The notes under the pieces: generated by a model
Told to the model about the DNA's origin: nothing
The model's input: only the letters and a program-made list of their open reading frames with translations
Database searches by the model: none
Translations under genes and position numbers: made by a program
DNA from: Nemertoderma westbladi
Taxonomy: Eukaryota > Xenacoelomorpha > Nemertodermatida > Nemertodermatidae
NCBI GenBank assembly: GCA_032718475.1
Contig: JAUCBJ010006667.1
Span: 1-64,000 of the forward strand
DNA length: 64,000 bases
Reading direction: 5' to 3'
In this document: positions 51,457-61,561 of the stretch, piece by piece
How positions within the stretch are numbered: position 1 is the stretch's first letter
Layout: the number at the start of each line of letters is the position of its first letter

Positions 51457-53708
51457 ATAACCGTTTGTAAAATTCTTGATTGCAGTGTAGGCAATAAATA
51501 CAGTTTAATATTGTTCTGGTAAGAACAATAACCGTTTGCAGGATCTTGATTGCGGCGTAAGCGATCAAGACTAAATTACCGGTCTACCGGTAACCAGTAG
51601 GCCTGACTGCCTGATCACCCGGACCGGTACTTACAACAGTACAGGTATATCAGTACTATTTCGATTGTGATATTGTATACTGGTAGGCTGTTTAAGAGAT
51701 TAGGGACGGTACACCCCTTGTTTCTTATGGAGCTTACTTATTTCTGTCAGTTTTATTTATTTGTAGGCTAGTATTGAGCAGAAGGCGTGTAAGCCTGCTC
51801 AGTCTGTACAGACAATTTGTAGGCTGGATTGTTGTCTGGCTGTTATTAGGTCTGAAGGGATTGCTGTGTGTGTAGAGTGTCTGTCCGATAAAGTGCCAGT
51901 TAGTAAGTTGGGGCATCTTGAGTCGTAAGGTCAACCCCCTCCTAAAGAATAAGTCGTACTACCGTGTTAGAACGCATACTAACTAACCATTTTGGAATCT
52001 GCATATACCGTAGTTTATTTAGGCTTGATAGTAGTCTGCCAGCGTTTTAGCCTGTGTTTGTTTGTGTGGTCTGTTCAGGTACCGTAATAGTTATTACTCA
52101 GATATTTTGTAGGCCGGATTGTTGTCTGGCTATTGTTGGGTCTGGAGAGATTGCTGCGTGTGTAGAGTCTGTCCGATAAAGTGCCAGTTAGTAAGTTGGG
52201 GCATCTTGAGTTGTAAGGTCAACCCCCTCCTAAAGAATAAGTCGTACTACCGTGTTAGAACGCATACTAACTAACCATTTTGGAATCTGCACATACTGTA
52301 GTTTATTTAGGCTTGATAGTAGTCTGCCAGCGTTTGGTTTGTATTTTGTTTGAGTATTCTGTACGGGTAGCGTAATATTTATTATTCAGAGTTTATGCGA
52401 TTATTCGCAACATTCATGTCCCCAAGTTTATTCCTACAGTAATTGTGCTTGTTATACATACTGTTATAGTTAAATTAACCCCGGTACTACACGGGCTGCT
52501 TGGCGTAGGTAAAGACCGGAGATTTTGTGCTTTGGTCACTCCAGCAGATGCCGTGGTTCTTTTAGCTGTTCAAGTATTTTAACTACTGATTATTTGTTGT
52601 ACAAGTACTTGTACCTAATTTAGGGTTTAGTGTACAGTGCTTTCCGAAGGTAATTAGTGTGTAGGCAGTATATTTGTGTTGTAAAGTGGTTAATAGGCAC
52701 GTTGGTTCTGGTAGACCGCGGTAATTAACTTCTAGGTAGGGACACTCCGTGATACATAACGTAGTACCTATAGCGATACGGCTATAGGTCGTCAGACGGT
52801 GGTATTTTTTCTATCTGGACAATGCAGTATATTGACTACTGCTTTATTATTCTCAAATACCATAGTATCCTGTCTGTTGTAATAACCAGAAGTTCTAACC
52901 CTTTGTTAGACTGGTTTGTAGTTTCCCTGTAAAATTACCCTAAAATTTCGTACGTAATATTTTTGTTGTGTTTAGTTAGAGAATTAATCTCACCCGTATC
53001 GTAAGTAATTTGTAGATAAGTAACTTAGGAAGTAGAATTATCTGTTTTAGTGTCCAATAAGTAGCACTTCACTGAGAGCGCACAGCTTCTGTGTAGTGAT
53101 TATTTCCCAGAAATAGTAACATCTATTTCAATATTGTAACAAAACCCCTCATACGGGTACACATAAATCCACTAAATCTATTAATAAAATAGTAGGCCTG
53201 TTATACAACACTTAGGTCTTAATATCAGTTGGACTGCTGCTCAAATAACGGTAATAGAGTGAGTAAAGTAACCAAGTAACCCCTAACATTCAGAAATTCA
53301 ATTATTTTAAAATAATTGACATACCGGTATTTACAATAGGCTTATTATATTTATTTCTATAAATTTAGGCTGAAATCATACCGGTATTCTGTAATTAATT
53401 CTAGTCTGTAATAATTATACTTATATATAATATAAGTGTAGGCTGTATACCGGTATTCACGATAGGCCTATTATATATTTATATATATTTGTGCTAAAAT
53501 TATATACCGGTATTCTGTGATAAATCTAGTCTGAAATAATACTTATATATACTATAAGCATACCGGTATTCTAGTATATTTTATATATATACCACGTTAC
53601 ACTGAGTAGCAGTATCGGTAATTAATTATTAGGCTAACAGTGATACTGAATTACTAGACTTACTTTAACTGTATTTATAGCCGTAGGCATTCAACTGTGT
53701 AAACAAAC
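51457..53708 (+). other. Leader of element B with internal duplications
   Basis: No TGG primer site follows the LTR; the sequence is ATAACCGTTTGTAAAATTCT. GAACAATAACCGTTTG recurs at about 51453 and 51524. A 288-bp tandem duplication spans about 51812-52350 (TGTAGGCTGGATTGTTGTCT at 51820, TGTAGGCCGGATTGTTGTCT at 52108). Near 53320-53585 ATACCGGTATTC units repeat about four times with ACTTATATATA between. No coding capacity was seen. Confidence 0.7.
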
Positions 53709-56000
53709 ATGTCAGACGCAACCCAATCACTGTCAGATAGTCTCTTAGAAAGTGTTAGAATGAGTATTAGACTTAGACAGCGTATTAAAAGGATCTGTGA
53801 CCAAGATCAAAGTATAGAACATCCTAGATCCAAGTCTAAGTCACCTATTATTGTAAGAAAGGCCATCCCTACAGTAGTAGTGTCAGACCCTAGGCTAGTA
53901 GAACAGCGTAGGTCTATCATAGGCACTCGGGCCCAAGTCAAGCGGGATCAAGAAGCAGCTATCAAACAGCAGCAACCTCCTAACCAAGAACCTAGTTCTC
54001 AACGGCCCGATAGCTCCAGTAGTTCGGATACTGTTGAGCGGACGCCCGAACGCGGAGCGAAGATGGCGGATACGGTTTATGATGAGCGGCCAACCTATGA
54101 AGAATCAACCGACGCCACTTCTTCTCAAGTGGAAAGCGAAGTGGAAAGCGAAGTAGAAAGCGAATTAACAGCAGCAGAGAAGCCGCGAACTAGAGACGCC
54201 ATTGACATCTATCTGTCAGACTATCAGCGATTCCTAGGAGACAAAGAGTTGAGGAGACGACTGTCTGGACTTCGCCCTAATAGTGAAGGAACCAAGCTTG
54301 TGTTGGACTCAATCGATGCGGAAATGTTAGCTGCAAACCAAGCTAAATTTGATGAAAAACTCCGCCTCGCTAGAGTCCAGGAAGAACAAGTAAAGAAAAG
54401 ACGGATAGAGGACCGAAAGGCAGCAGCAGTAGCAGAGGCAAGGGCAGTGGCAGAAGCAGAACGGAGAGCGTCTGAGGAGACTACCCAACTGGAGTTGGAA
54501 AATCTGCAAGAGACGCAAGACAACATAAATAAACAATTAACTGCTAGTCAAATGCAGATGATGAGTCGATCTACTCCCAAACGCCAAGAATACACATCAT
54601 CGGAAGAAGGCGAGACCACCGATCCTGAAGGCGGAGGAAATAGATCTCGTCTAAGCAGGCGTAGAAAAACATCTCATTGTCACAAATTGCCTGATTTGCC
54701 CCCAGCGGTTAGAAGACAACTAGCTAGCACAGACTTAGGTAGTTCAGAACCCACAGACCAAATTATTAAGGTCAAAAGACTCCCTACGATAGTCGATGAG
54801 CCTGAAATAATTAGGCCTGTCGTTCCCGAAGCCACTCCTGTGCTAGAGACCCCTGTACTTCCAGAGCTTAACTCTAAATTCCCTTTACACAGTACTACAC
54901 TGCCTGTACCCGGTAGAACAGTCCATGAGAAAATCCCTGTCCTGGACGCTGAGAGAGAAATCAAGGATTTGTCTCCCGTCAGCCCGCGTCAGCCCGCTAC
55001 AATGTTGGCGACTCCCGCTTCGGCGGTCGAGTGGGTAGAGGAGGGACGGCGGGGGATGAATCTCCTGCTCGGACAGATGCAGGAGACTGTCCACCAACTC
55101 AAGGGAACAGTAAGGGAAAGTATGTTAGAATTGCAAGAAGTGCAGCAAAGTATCGCGCTAGAACGCGACAAATTAGTCAATATACAAAAGGGTATACCAA
55201 TACCCCCTGTAACATTGTGTCAACCTGTTAGGTCTGAAGTATTACATGCGCAAGGTGTGGAGCCTACACGCATCTATACTGCTAGTGAAGTAGAAACTCC
55301 TATAGCAAACCCTATTAAGGGTGATTATAAACCTGTTGTTGATGATATTCCCTATAGACCTGATAATAATCCGGGAAATTTATATACCGATAATTCGATA
55401 TTAAATAATACGATGACCCAAGAAAGCTTTACGCGTCAGATGGCTAGAACAGAAGCCCGCCAAGCGGTCAAAGTGGGAGAAATCGTCAAATTCAATGGAG
55501 ATGAGATGAAATGGTTACCTTTCAATGAATATTACAAAGATAGCATACAGAACTCTGTACTATCTAACGGAGAGAAACTTAGATTTCTCATCAAGTGCTT
55601 GGAAGGACCTCCCAAGTTAATGGCGTTAAGGTTTATTGGACATCCAGATGGATTAAGACAAGTTTGGGATACATTAAACATCAGGTATGGTAACAAGGAT
55701 AACATAGCTAAGTATTTGTATGCAAAATTAGTAGCCCCCCGAAAGTTCCTTAGTAGCGGGATTATAGAGTTTTCCGATGAGATTCAGGAGATCTGTAGAC
55801 AATTGGATTGGTTAGGTAAGTCTCATGAATATCAGAGTTCCATGGTTATTGGAGCCGTAGTCTCTACTTTACCAAAGGGTGGAGTATGTATACGCTGGGA
55901 CAAGAAGGTGTTGTATATGAATGAGCAGCAACGACGAGGCCCTACCATGGCTGAGGGCATGGCTGACCATGACAAAAGGGTATACCAATACCCCCTGTAA
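53709..56000 (+). CDS. Element B Gag with first DUF1759 copy (frame broken)
   Basis: This 763-codon frame begins MSDATQSLSDSLLESVRMSI, has an acidic/Ser-rich region with a repeated VESE motif, and a long charged helical region (about residues 195-285, RLARVQEEQVKKRRIEDRKA). It then has DUF1759 (EIVKFNGDEMKWLPFNEYYK, IKCLEGPPKLMALRFIGHPD, VWDTLNIRYGNK). At 55954 the normal reading is lost: 18 extra bases lead into a second copy of the preceding 770 bp, and the frame stops at TAA 55998-56000. The second copy is read in another frame by 56003-58543. Confidence 0.85.
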   Translation: MSDATQSLSDSLLESVRMSIRLRQRIKRICDQDQSIEHPRSKSKSPIIVRKAIPTVVVSDPRLVEQRRSIIGTRAQVKRDQEAAIKQQQPPNQEPSSQRPDSSSSSDTVERTPERGAKMADTVYDERPTYEESTDATSSQVESEVESEVESELTAAEKPRTRDAIDIYLSDYQRFLGDKELRRRLSGLRPNSEGTKLVLDSIDAEMLAANQAKFDEKLRLARVQEEQVKKRRIEDRKAAAVAEARAVAEAERRASEETTQLELENLQETQDNINKQLTASQMQMMSRSTPKRQEYTSSEEGETTDPEGGGNRSRLSRRRKTSHCHKLPDLPPAVRRQLASTDLGSSEPTDQIIKVKRLPTIVDEPEIIRPVVPEATPVLETPVLPELNSKFPLHSTTLPVPGRTVHEKIPVLDAEREIKDLSPVSPRQPATMLATPASAVEWVEEGRRGMNLLLGQMQETVHQLKGTVRESMLELQEVQQSIALERDKLVNIQKGIPIPPVTLCQPVRSEVLHAQGVEPTRIYTASEVETPIANPIKGDYKPVVDDIPYRPDNNPGNLYTDNSILNNTMTQESFTRQMARTEARQAVKVGEIVKFNGDEMKWLPFNEYYKDSIQNSVLSNGEKLRFLIKCLEGPPKLMALRFIGHPDGLRQVWDTLNIRYGNKDNIAKYLYAKLVAPRKFLSSGIIEFSDEIQEICRQLDWLGKSHEYQSSMVIGAVVSTLPKGGVCIRWDKKVLYMNEQQRRGPTMAEGMADHDKRVYQYPL

Positions 56001-56742
56001 CATTGTGTCAACCTGTTAGGTCTGAAGTATTACATGCGCAAGGTGTGGAGCCTACACGCATCTATACTGCTAGTGAAGTAGAAACTCCTATAGCAAACCC
56101 TATTAAGGGTGATTATAAACCTGTTGTTGATGATATTCCCTATAGACCTGATAATAATCCGGGAAATTTATATACCGATAATTCGATATTAAATAATACG
56201 ATGACCCAAGAAAGCTTTACGCGTCAGATGGCTAGAACAGAAGCCCGCCAAGCGGTCAAAGTGGGAGAAATCGTCAAATTCAATGGAGATGAGATGAAAT
56301 GGTTACCTTTCAATGAATATTACAAAGATAGCATACAGAACTCTGTACTATCTAACGGAGAGAAACTTAGATTCCTCATCAAGTGCTTGGAAGGACCTCC
56401 CAAGTTAATGGCGTTAAGGTTTATTGGACATCCAGATGGATTAAGACAAGTTTGGGATACATTAAACATCAGGTATGGTAACAAGGATAACATAGCTAAG
56501 TATTTGTATGCAAAATTAGTAGCCCCCCGAAAGTTCCTTAGTAGCGGGATTATAGAGTTTTCCGATGAGATTCAGGAGATCTGTAGACAATTGGATTGGT
56601 TAGGTAAGTCTCATGAATATCAGAGTTCCATGGTTATTGGAGCCGTAGTCTCTACTTTACCAAAGGGTGGAGTATGTATACGCTGGGACAAGAAGGTGTT
56701 GTATATGAATGAGCAGCAACGACGAGGCCCTACCATGGCTGA
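55973..56742 (+). repeat. Second copy of a 770-bp tandem duplication
   Basis: Bases 55185-55954 and 55973-56742 are virtually identical; I saw one difference (TTTCTC versus TTCCTC). An 18-bp filler, GGGCATGGCTGACCATGA, lies between the copies and reuses CATGGCTGA from the left junction (55946-55954). The offset of 788 bp is not a multiple of three and causes the frame break. Confidence 0.95.
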
Positions 56743-58543
56743 TCTCATGTCCTTCTTAGATAGTGAAGTAAAATTACAACTCATAAAGCAGTCCAGAGAG
56801 AAAACATCGGAAAATAAGGTAAGTGAGAAACCCGTTTCTAGGAGAAGGGTAACACCAGTGTGTTATACTGACGACGGCGAAAGCCAAGCTTCTCAAGAAG
56901 AGGACAGCGGGAAAGACACAGCAAAATCTTACTATGACAACAAGACCTATAAAGACGTAAGTAAATATAAGTCTCGAACCAGTGACAGGAGAGAACAGGT
57001 AACAACAACTCCTCCTACGTCTCCTAAGAGAATTCACGGAAGAAAGCCCGAAGAAAGAACGAGAGTGCATAACGTTGCCCAAGGTAAAGTGAGTAACATC
57101 AAACCAAAATGTGCGCTGTGCGACAGGCCCCACCGTTTGAGTGTGTGTGCTGAATTCCTAAAGAAATCCCTGGTAGACAGACGTGAAGTCATGTGGGATA
57201 AGCGGTTATGCTATAATTGCCTCAGACAAGGACACCAACGGCGAACCTGTTACTCCGACGTAAAGTGTGCAAAGTGCGGTGCGAAACATCACATCTTGTT
57301 ACACAGTGAATTCGAACGAAACAACCCGAGTCAGGTAAGTGCGCCCGAACTACATGTCCAATTCAGTGATGAAAATGACACTGATCAAGAATCTGAGATG
57401 GAAGAATTCTATACGGACGAATTCTCCGACGCCAACGAATCCTGTTACCTAATAAATACCGCAGTGTATCGAGCACTTACGTATGAAAAGGACACCGACA
57501 ATGAGTTCCCCCCAACTACCTTTGACAGACAACCATCTTGGAAACCTCCAACTTCCAACGTAGGAATCAGAGAATTTCCTGTAGTACAGGTAAGAGTTCA
57601 CGGTCCTAACAAAAGTTACATAGTGAACGCCCTCCTTGACTCCGGCAGCACAGGAACATTCATCGATCAAGAACTAGCCGAAGACATCTTTGCTGGACAA
57701 CCCAAATTCCGAACTAAGTTGAATATGTCAGGAATTATGCAGGTTTGGAAATCTACCATAACGGCAGATTACTATGTAGGTGCGTTGTCCACCCCCCAGG
57801 ATAAATTAGGAGAACAAAGTATAAGGTCAGTAAAAATGGTGGCTATAAAGAACTTCGCTACTACCCAAGTAGAACCTTATAACTGGGACGAGGACGAGAG
57901 CATCCAGCAGCTTAAGATACCTCGATTCCACACAGATTATCCTGGAGTGCAAATACTCATCGGCCAAAACGCGCATGAGGCGCTAGAGACATTGGAGAAA
58001 CGGCCTGCTCAACCACAGCCACTACAAACCTATGCGGTAAGAACTAGAGTAGGTTGGTACTTCACTGGCCCTTCCCGTAGAACTCTCAAAGAGAGATTAC
58101 CTCAAGAACAGGTATACCAAGTAAAGGAATGGGAAGTGGAGAGCAGTGAGGTGGACGACCCAACTGAGGGAACACCATACTCCTCAGATAATGACGATAT
58201 TAACTCCACTATAGATCAATGGAGACATTGCCTTGGGACGATTAATCCAGCCGACATTGCTTCCAGAGGAGCAACTCCTCAAGAACTGATAGATACTCCA
58301 GGCTGGTTAGGTGGATCCGACTTCTTAAGTAAAGAAGAAGAAGAATGGCCTCCTCATCTTACCACGGTGGAGATTAGACAGGCCAAGGGAGTGGAGAAAG
58401 TAACACAACAACTCAATCGCCCAGCTGGTCGTCTATGTTTACTGGAAAGAGACCGAAAACTGTCCGGAAACTATGGAAGGCAAGATACTCTTCCTACGAC
58501 CACTTCCCTAATCCGACAAATATCTAGGGACTCCATAACGTAA
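56003..58543 (+). CDS. Element B DUF1759, zinc knuckle and protease, truncated Pol
   Basis: This 846-codon frame starts in the second duplicate copy. It holds DUF1759, a charged linker, and two knuckle-type motifs (CYNCLRQGHQRRTC and CAKCGAKHH). A DUF1758 retropepsin follows, with the usual D-S-G active site (NALLDSGSTGTFIDQ) and the downstream TRVGWYFTGPS. After GTPYSSDNDDINST it jumps to IDQWRHCLGTINPADIASRG, the extreme end of the BEL/Pao RNase H region, and ends shortly after. All of RT and most of RNase H are missing, and no integrase follows. Confidence 0.88.
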   Translation: MCQPVRSEVLHAQGVEPTRIYTASEVETPIANPIKGDYKPVVDDIPYRPDNNPGNLYTDNSILNNTMTQESFTRQMARTEARQAVKVGEIVKFNGDEMKWLPFNEYYKDSIQNSVLSNGEKLRFLIKCLEGPPKLMALRFIGHPDGLRQVWDTLNIRYGNKDNIAKYLYAKLVAPRKFLSSGIIEFSDEIQEICRQLDWLGKSHEYQSSMVIGAVVSTLPKGGVCIRWDKKVLYMNEQQRRGPTMADLMSFLDSEVKLQLIKQSREKTSENKVSEKPVSRRRVTPVCYTDDGESQASQEEDSGKDTAKSYYDNKTYKDVSKYKSRTSDRREQVTTTPPTSPKRIHGRKPEERTRVHNVAQGKVSNIKPKCALCDRPHRLSVCAEFLKKSLVDRREVMWDKRLCYNCLRQGHQRRTCYSDVKCAKCGAKHHILLHSEFERNNPSQVSAPELHVQFSDENDTDQESEMEEFYTDEFSDANESCYLINTAVYRALTYEKDTDNEFPPTTFDRQPSWKPPTSNVGIREFPVVQVRVHGPNKSYIVNALLDSGSTGTFIDQELAEDIFAGQPKFRTKLNMSGIMQVWKSTITADYYVGALSTPQDKLGEQSIRSVKMVAIKNFATTQVEPYNWDEDESIQQLKIPRFHTDYPGVQILIGQNAHEALETLEKRPAQPQPLQTYAVRTRVGWYFTGPSRRTLKERLPQEQVYQVKEWEVESSEVDDPTEGTPYSSDNDDINSTIDQWRHCLGTINPADIASRGATPQELIDTPGWLGGSDFLSKEEEEWPPHLTTVEIRQAKGVEKVTQQLNRPAGRLCLLERDRKLSGNYGRQDTLPTTTSLIRQISRDSIT

Positions 58544-61500
58544 TAACATATGGAGTGGGCGTGTGACTATATCATTTTATATTTGTTTTTATTTTATATT
58601 TATGTATGTATTATTATGTAATTTTATTATAATCGTTTTCTTTAATGTTATTTAGTAGAATGTTATTTTAGTGATTATTTAGTAGATTAGTGCAATATAT
58701 TATTGTTTATTACGTACGTAATTACTTATAATATATATTTAGTGCGGCGGCGAGAAATAATTATTTTTCTCTTTCCTTACTGTCCGTATCATATTATAAA
58801 TACGTGACTACAGTAAGATGAAATGTCCGTACTTATTAAAGTACAATAAAGCCACTACTATATTCAAGTATTATTGGTAGGCAGAGTATTAGGAATGCAA
58901 AGTTCAGATCCTCGTGTCTCGGCTAAACCAAGCTCTGGGTATACCTTGGAAACGACTTGCCTCTTCACACTGACATTGCTTCGTGCGATATTGCTCTCAT
59001 ACCATATATAATAATACATATAGTAGCGTGATGTCCCTCTAACAGTAGCGTGAAACGCAAATAAATCTGTTAAACCTTTTGACCATCTGTAATTCTAGTC
59101 GATTAAGATATCGCGGCACCCACCAATATACTTGAAAGACAAATTCTAGAATCAGTGGTTAACGTCCCCAGACAAGTTCTGGAATAAATTGGTGCCCATC
59201 TCAAATATTAATTATTTAATATTTATAAATCTATAAATCAAAATCTGTAAAATTCAGATCCTTTAACAATTCTAGTCGATTAAGATATCGTAGCACTTAC
59301 CGATACTCTTAAAAGACAATTTTCATAGAATTAAGGATCCTATGTCCCCAGACCTGTTCTGGAATCAAATTGTGTCAATTGCACTATCAAATAATAAAAT
59401 TTCAGGGAATAAATTTGAATTCATATTTTAATGAATTTAATAAATTGTCATTCTGTGCAATTTATAACATTCCCAAAATCCCATTAATTAATAGATCACG
59501 GGAGCGGAGATTCATCCTATTAAGTGTGTTAGAGTGTGAGAATCTCCCATGTATGAGTCAATAGCCGATAAAATTTATAAAATCATATATAAACGAGATA
59601 TTGGACCATTAAAGAATTACTATTAAATAGCATCCCAGATCTGTATGCATTGGAATTACCCTAATTCTACCGCTAGCTTTCCATAATGTCACCATAGTAA
59701 CACCCACGCTAGAATTAGAAACAAGTTAAAAGGAACAATAAAAACTTGCCCATTGCATAGAGTAAGAAATAAATAGCGCACTGCTAGTATCCAAGGATAC
59801 ATAATAATAACGTGGCATTCTGGAAGGCACTGACTAACGGACAAATGGCCCGAGTGTGTGTAATTTGTGACAGTTGTGTGTGTGGAATTTGTGAGTTTAT
59901 AGGCGAATGTTACTACTAAGGTGTGTTTACAGTAGCGAGTCGCAATTGTGAAAGTAACCCTAACTCTCCAGTAAGAACCTGAAGTGAATCTAAGCCTTTG
60001 GGACGGACAGTGGAGTGACTCGTGCTAGTGTCGTTGTCGTTGTGTAGCTACACGTTGGCGGAAAACACAGCGACGACGATACATTTGCGCTGAGGATCTT
60101 ACACTGTCCGGGGGCTGATTGGGGTAGGCAGCGACGCTCGCTAGCCTAATTATAAGCTCATTATAATATTAATAAACTCATATATAGCAGATATAACGGA
60201 GTTGATAGAAGATGGTCTTGGTATCGGGGAGCGATATACTCTACCTTTACAAGTGTTTGTTGATAGCTTGATACGCGGCGACGCTAGTCCAACTACTACG
60301 GAGGACGATGGTCGTTATATCGAACCGACGATTTCCTAGAAGCAACTTACGCGTGAATTGGACTATGGAAAATTCACCGCTCGCTACACGCATCGTAATA
60401 GTACGTATATGGACTTCTTAACCATTGGCCATTCTATCGATTCACACGATACGGACTATGTCGAACATATATCCTACCCAGCGGAGTCGGAACGATAAAC
60501 TGAAATTCGAATGCGAAAATTCTATTCGAAATCGACTCGAAAGAAAAGACATTAGAGAGACAAATGGACGCAGTAACTCTAACGTATATTTTGGAATTCT
60601 TGATAGAAGCATTGTAACAACAAATAAATATCATCCGCGTTTCCCCTACCAGACGTGCGTCTTTGGTATTATTATGATAAATGCCCTAGACCCAACTAAC
60701 AAACGGAAAGACATAAACATCCACGGAAACCGAAACTTGTTCGACATATCACCTACGCTCGCTCGACTCAGACGATCCTTGAGTAAACCTACGATCATAG
60801 TTCCGGAATACTCGGTCAGACCACCTCGTTCCTTGATTAGACCTCAGACTTTCGATTCTGATGGTATCCCGGATCCTCACGAGCTGTATTCACTGTTCAA
60901 AGATCTAGTGCTACCCTAACAATTAATCGGTAACACTCCAGCAGCGAGCTCTAGCTAGCCGCCCATCTTACCTAGCCGTATTGGGACACGGACACCTAAT
61001 ATCACCATTCAACCGTATGGTCGTCCCAGTTTAACGCGATACAACCCTTCATCAAGTTGAAGGAGAACGTTGTACGAAACGAGTTAAACGCTATTCTACA
61101 AAGATCAGAAAGGAAACCTGCGTTTGTTCAGATAAACGTAAGTTATAACAGCAAGTCCAAGCGGTAAACGAATTGGCTTTATCTCAGTTCGATTGGGAAA
61201 TCTTGAATCTCTAAGAAGATATCGAGCTTAGACAACCCTATTCTCTGCGAGAGTTTTGGACGAGCGTGTCCAACGACAAGCGGAGGAAAATCAGCTCGAG
61301 GAGAAGCAGATCGAAATGGACGAGACACTGACCGTAACCCTAAACCTTCTGATGCAATTGTATTGCACCCTTCACCCAGGAGTTATAGCCCTCCTAGTAA
61401 AGTGGCTCGCTCCAAAGAGAAAAGGACTCTTGCTAGTCTCAAGAAACTGCGTAAACGCCATCCGCGCAAGAAAAACTAACTGTTTAGAGTATCTTTATAT

Positions 61501-61556
61501 TTTAGAAACTGTGATTTTTATATTTTATAGATTAAAATCCCATTTTCTGGGAGCGG
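58544..61556 (+). other. Element B 3' region of unknown content
   Basis: Three kilobases lie between the truncated Pol and the 3' LTR. An imperfect 170-bp tandem duplication (about 59092-59190 and 59265-59370, both with AATTCTAGTCGATTAAGATA) and two moderately long frames (60425-60919, 61256-61561) are present. Open stretches in shifting frames from about 60146 to 61480 suggest a decayed coding sequence. The polypurine tract before the LTR (CTGGGAGCGG) is weak. No integrase or recognisable env motif was seen. Confidence 0.6.
60425..60919 (+). CDS. Unknown ORF in element B 3' region
   Basis: This 164-codon frame has no recognised domain. It is basic in its first half (NSIRNRLERKDIRETNGRSN) and has a proline-rich, conserved-looking C-terminus (PTIIVPEYSVRPPRSLIRPQ, then DPHELYSLFKDL). 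It has no signal peptide, membrane helix or Cys pattern that would suggest an envelope. The preceding stretch 60146-60339 is open in another frame (IEDGLGIGERYTLPLQVF...). It may be an accessory gene or captured host sequence of the element. The start is the first Met and is unproven. Confidence 0.4.
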   Translation: MAILSIHTIRTMSNIYPTQRSRNDKLKFECENSIRNRLERKDIRETNGRSNSNVYFGILDRSIVTTNKYHPRFPYQTCVFGIIMINALDPTNKRKDINIHGNRNLFDISPTLARLRRSLSKPTIIVPEYSVRPPRSLIRPQTFDSDGIPDPHELYSLFKDLVLP

Positions 61557-61561
61557 TGTAA
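61256..61561 (+). CDS. Short ORF before the 3' LTR of element B
   Basis: This 101-codon frame has an acidic, Gln/Glu-rich start (RQAEENQLEEKQIEMDETLT) and a hydrophobic middle. It is not recognised. A different frame over the same stretch ends in a basic SLKKLRKRHPRKKN, so the true reading frame is unclear. It runs five bases into the LTR. Confidence 0.25.
   Translation: MDERVQRQAEENQLEEKQIEMDETLTVTLNLLMQLYCTLHPGVIALLVKWLAPKRKGLLLVSRNCVNAIRARKTNCLEYLYILETVIFIFYRLKSHFLGAV

Noticed and set aside
60425-61561. Envelope gene of element B
   Set aside because: No signal peptide, transmembrane anchor, Cys pattern or cleavage site was seen in the frames, so the label is not supported.
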